Source of the DNA: Lentinula raphanica
Lineage: Eukaryota; Basidiomycota; Agaricomycetes; Agaricales; Omphalotaceae
Direction of reading: 5' to 3'
Length of the DNA: 64,000 nucleotides
Assembly: GCA_027919835.1 (NCBI GenBank)
Contig: JANVFP010000038.1
Coordinates: 1-64,000 of the forward strand
In this document: piece after piece, positions 62,184-64,000 of the stretch
Numbering within the stretch: position 1 is the stretch's first letter
How the letters are laid out: each line of letters begins with the position of its first letter
The notes under the pieces: model-generated
Seen by the model: only the letters and a program-made list of their open reading frames with translations
What the model was told of the DNA's origin: nothing
Database searches by the model: none
Position numbers and translations under genes: made by a program

Positions 62184-63175
62184 TTACGAATGAACGCGGA
62201 ACGAGTGCAGAAATTTCTGGAAAGCCGATTTGTGTTTGGACGGAGACTTGCGGGAGGATGTCTTCACATCGATAGGTGTATGTGGTAAGGAAGCGTCTCC
62301 TGACGAGAACGAGCTTGGCGAAGCAAGTCCGGGGCAGCGGTCGTATCCACTAGGATTCAAGCAGAACTGCGTTCGAGGTTGGGAGGGATCGGAGCGGCAG
62401 AAATAATGAGGGTTGTTCACGATGGCCGGGTCTTCGAAGAACGTGTCGTCATAATGAAGGAGGATATCGCGGTCAGAGACCTTCATTTTCCAACGGAGAC
62501 ATGCAAGGAATGACAACTCGAATTCAGCAATTTCTTGCGCTCCGAAGACGGCGTTGAATTCTTCCCACATGGTGTTGCTCATGATACAATCGTTGAGATA
62601 CTAGAGAGGACACATCGGTCAATGACGATTGCAACGTATGAGCAACGACAGATACACACCTTTGACGCAACGATGATAGAAGCAAGGTAAATTCTTGCTA
62701 GTTCTCGTTCATCGATCTTGGAGTACGAAAGGTAAACTTGTGCCCTTTCAATATAGATAATTGAGGTTATAATGACGGGGATTGTGACTCCAGAGCGATC
62801 AAAGAGGTTTTGGACAAACGATCTGAAGCGCAGACGGACAGCCTGACGATATGATATTTCTTCCTCCAACAATCTTGGGCGTATGTTCAAATAAAAACCC
62901 AGGCAATCGGCCACATTGTCTGCAGCGTATTCTACAAGACAGAAGCACGGAAGTCAGAAGATTATTCGAGTATAGAAAGGTAATTGATACTTACGAGCAA
63001 CGTGGGAGGTCACCCTTGCGTTTATGAGCAGAAGAAGAGCTGATGAATGCGATTTAGGATCGACAAGACTCGCAGGGTGAACGACTCGGGTGGGTTTGTC
63101 GACGCGCGAGCGTGGTGTACGAGTGGCGGTTTGTAACGAATTGTAGTAAGAAGGATCCATCATAAGACAAGCCAT
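62184..63175 (-). CDS. PHO80/PCL-type cyclin, copy 2 (289 aa)
   Basis: Three exons: 62995-63175, 62660-62931, 62184-62600 (870 nt, closes), the same structure as copy 1 but with a 63-bp first intron and no MITE. Protein differences from copy 1 are few and mostly outside the cyclin box (for example RLLEEE for RLSEEE, AQVYL for AQLYL, DDTFF for DETFF, FQKFLHSF for FRKILHAF). Both copies look functional. The 10.3-kb element begins 63 bp beyond the stop codon and may have replaced its native polyadenylation region. Confidence 0.9.
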
Positions 63176-63488
63176 GTCGATGAAAAGTAAAGTTCGTCAA
63201 TGAAGTTCGAGTTGGTGTAGAGAGTTGGGTAAGCTGATGGTAGATTTGGTTGAAGAGTTGAAGGCTTCGATTCCATGGTTTTATACGACATTGTAGATCA
63301 GGGGAAGGCATAGAGGTGAAGCAGGAGTAGAAAATAATCAGGCCTAGGTTGTGGAAACTGGACAAGGGGAAGTGGTCTCGATCACGAGACTGTGAGACTG
63401 AACAAGACAGGGGCTAACGCGTCGCGTCAAACACAAGTTGCCCTGCGCCCTCACAATCGTACTTCGTCTCAACTTCTTCTTCCCTTCA

Positions 63489-63742
63489 GATGGTCGTCAC
63501 AGAACTCAGCGATGGCTTTAGTGAGTGACTATAATACTAGCTGAGATACACGACAACTGTGATGACCTTGGTGTACTAAAAATCTAGATAAGTCCCCCTG
63601 TTCTCAATCTTCATCCAAGACGTCGGCCTCGACCTTTGGTTTTGTTTCATCGACCTTGGGGGCTCTCCTCCTGAGTCGTCCAGCACTGTACAGCGCTATG
63701 TTTGCAAATCTCAAGGCCCAGAATGATTTGGTTCAAGTCTGA
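63489..63742 (+). CDS. Possible small protein divergent from the cyclin, copy 2 (61 aa)
   Basis: Two exons: 63489-63519 and 63588-63742 (186 nt, closes), with GTGAGT...TAG intron. A Ser-rich centre (QSSSKTSASTFGFVSST) is followed by a hydrophobic LGALLLSRPALYSAMF stretch. Conserved start and end with copy 1 at 36640-36889. No known domain; coding status uncertain. Confidence 0.4.
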
Positions 63743-64000
63743 TGTACGTCATCCAGCCTTCCACATTTCCTGCCCCCAGATCTCTGTGATAATCTACACC
63801 CTGGTTATGACCAGCTGCAGTATGACAGGAACCTTCTTGCGATTCTTGGGAAGGGCTACGTCAAAAACGTCCGTCGCCTGAGGCGGCCAACTGACTATGA
63901 TGATCCTCGTTGAAAGCTCCTTGATTCACTTGACTCTGAACCGTTTGACTGTGACTGGACCCGAAGTTCCTTGAAACCAGATAGGATGAAAGACGATGAG
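63743..64000. other. Right window edge, unassigned
   Basis: After the duplication ends, a short open stretch (about 63790-63910, +, with YDRNLLAILGKGYVKNVRR) ends at a stop. It may be a fragment of an unrecognised gene or transposon cut by decay or by the window. Confidence 0.3.

Larger units (their letters stand above)
62121..63760. repeat. Inverted duplication of the cyclin locus, copy 2 (proximal part)
   Basis: Reverse-complement match to 36640-38662, lacking the MITE. Includes the cyclin gene and the divergent small gene. A short extra insertion of about 15 bp after the cyclin stop codon (near 62167-62182) distinguishes it from copy 1. Homology stops near 63760, shortly after GATGTACGTCATCCAGCC. 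Confidence 0.9.

Overview
The window is eukaryotic nuclear DNA, most likely from an agaricomycete (basidiomycete) fungus. Genes are split by many short GT-AG introns of about 50-65 bp with CTNA-like branch points. Products include a CYP51 sterol demethylase, a PHO80/PCL-type cyclin, a mitochondrial RNB exoribonuclease and secreted amidase and orphan proteins. There are also Crypton-type and other tyrosine recombinases. No bacterial or organellar features were seen. Exon models were built by hand from splice sites and reading phase; most close exactly to a multiple of three.

Layout. 0-20 kb: a direct segmental duplication (copy A about 1.3-5.5 kb, copy B about 12.15-17.7 kb). Each copy holds a secreted orphan gene and an aldehyde dehydrogenase; the dehydrogenase is intact in B and dead in A. 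Between the copies lies a Crypton-type tyrosine recombinase gene (8.2-11.3 kb) with a convergent partner gene (6.4-8.1 kb). Two members of another secreted family, one cut by the window edge and one broken, flank this block in opposite orientation. 20-33 kb: an internally deleted pseudogene (20.9-22.6 kb) and an intact copy (28.7-32.9 kb) of a mitochondrial RNB exoribonuclease flank two head-to-head AIG1-like GTPase genes. 33-51 kb: a secreted amidase, a cyclin gene carrying a MITE in its first intron, CYP51, a short-chain dehydrogenase, a large HMG-box protein and a secreted protein with an internal repeat.

51.8-62.1 kb is the most interesting part. A second, inverted copy of the cyclin locus is split in two by a 10,331-bp insertion. 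The first cyclin copy supplies the empty site, so both ends can be placed to the base, with 5-bp direct repeats AGAAG. The insert encodes a second, different tyrosine recombinase, a TET/JBP-like 2-oxoglutarate/Fe(II) dioxygenase, a Rad2/XPG-type nuclease and a SAP-domain protein. It also carries a ubiquitin-derived gene with a fourfold 33-bp internal repeat and a possible small gene. The recombinase would move the element, and the nuclease, SAP protein and dioxygenase are plausible DNA-acting helpers or epigenetic modifiers; this joint function is inference.

The window is rich in local duplication followed by decay or divergence: direct, inverted and tandem copies of at least five gene families. 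It reads as a repeat-driven, rapidly rearranging accessory region around a few conserved genes (CYP51, RNB exoribonuclease, cyclin).
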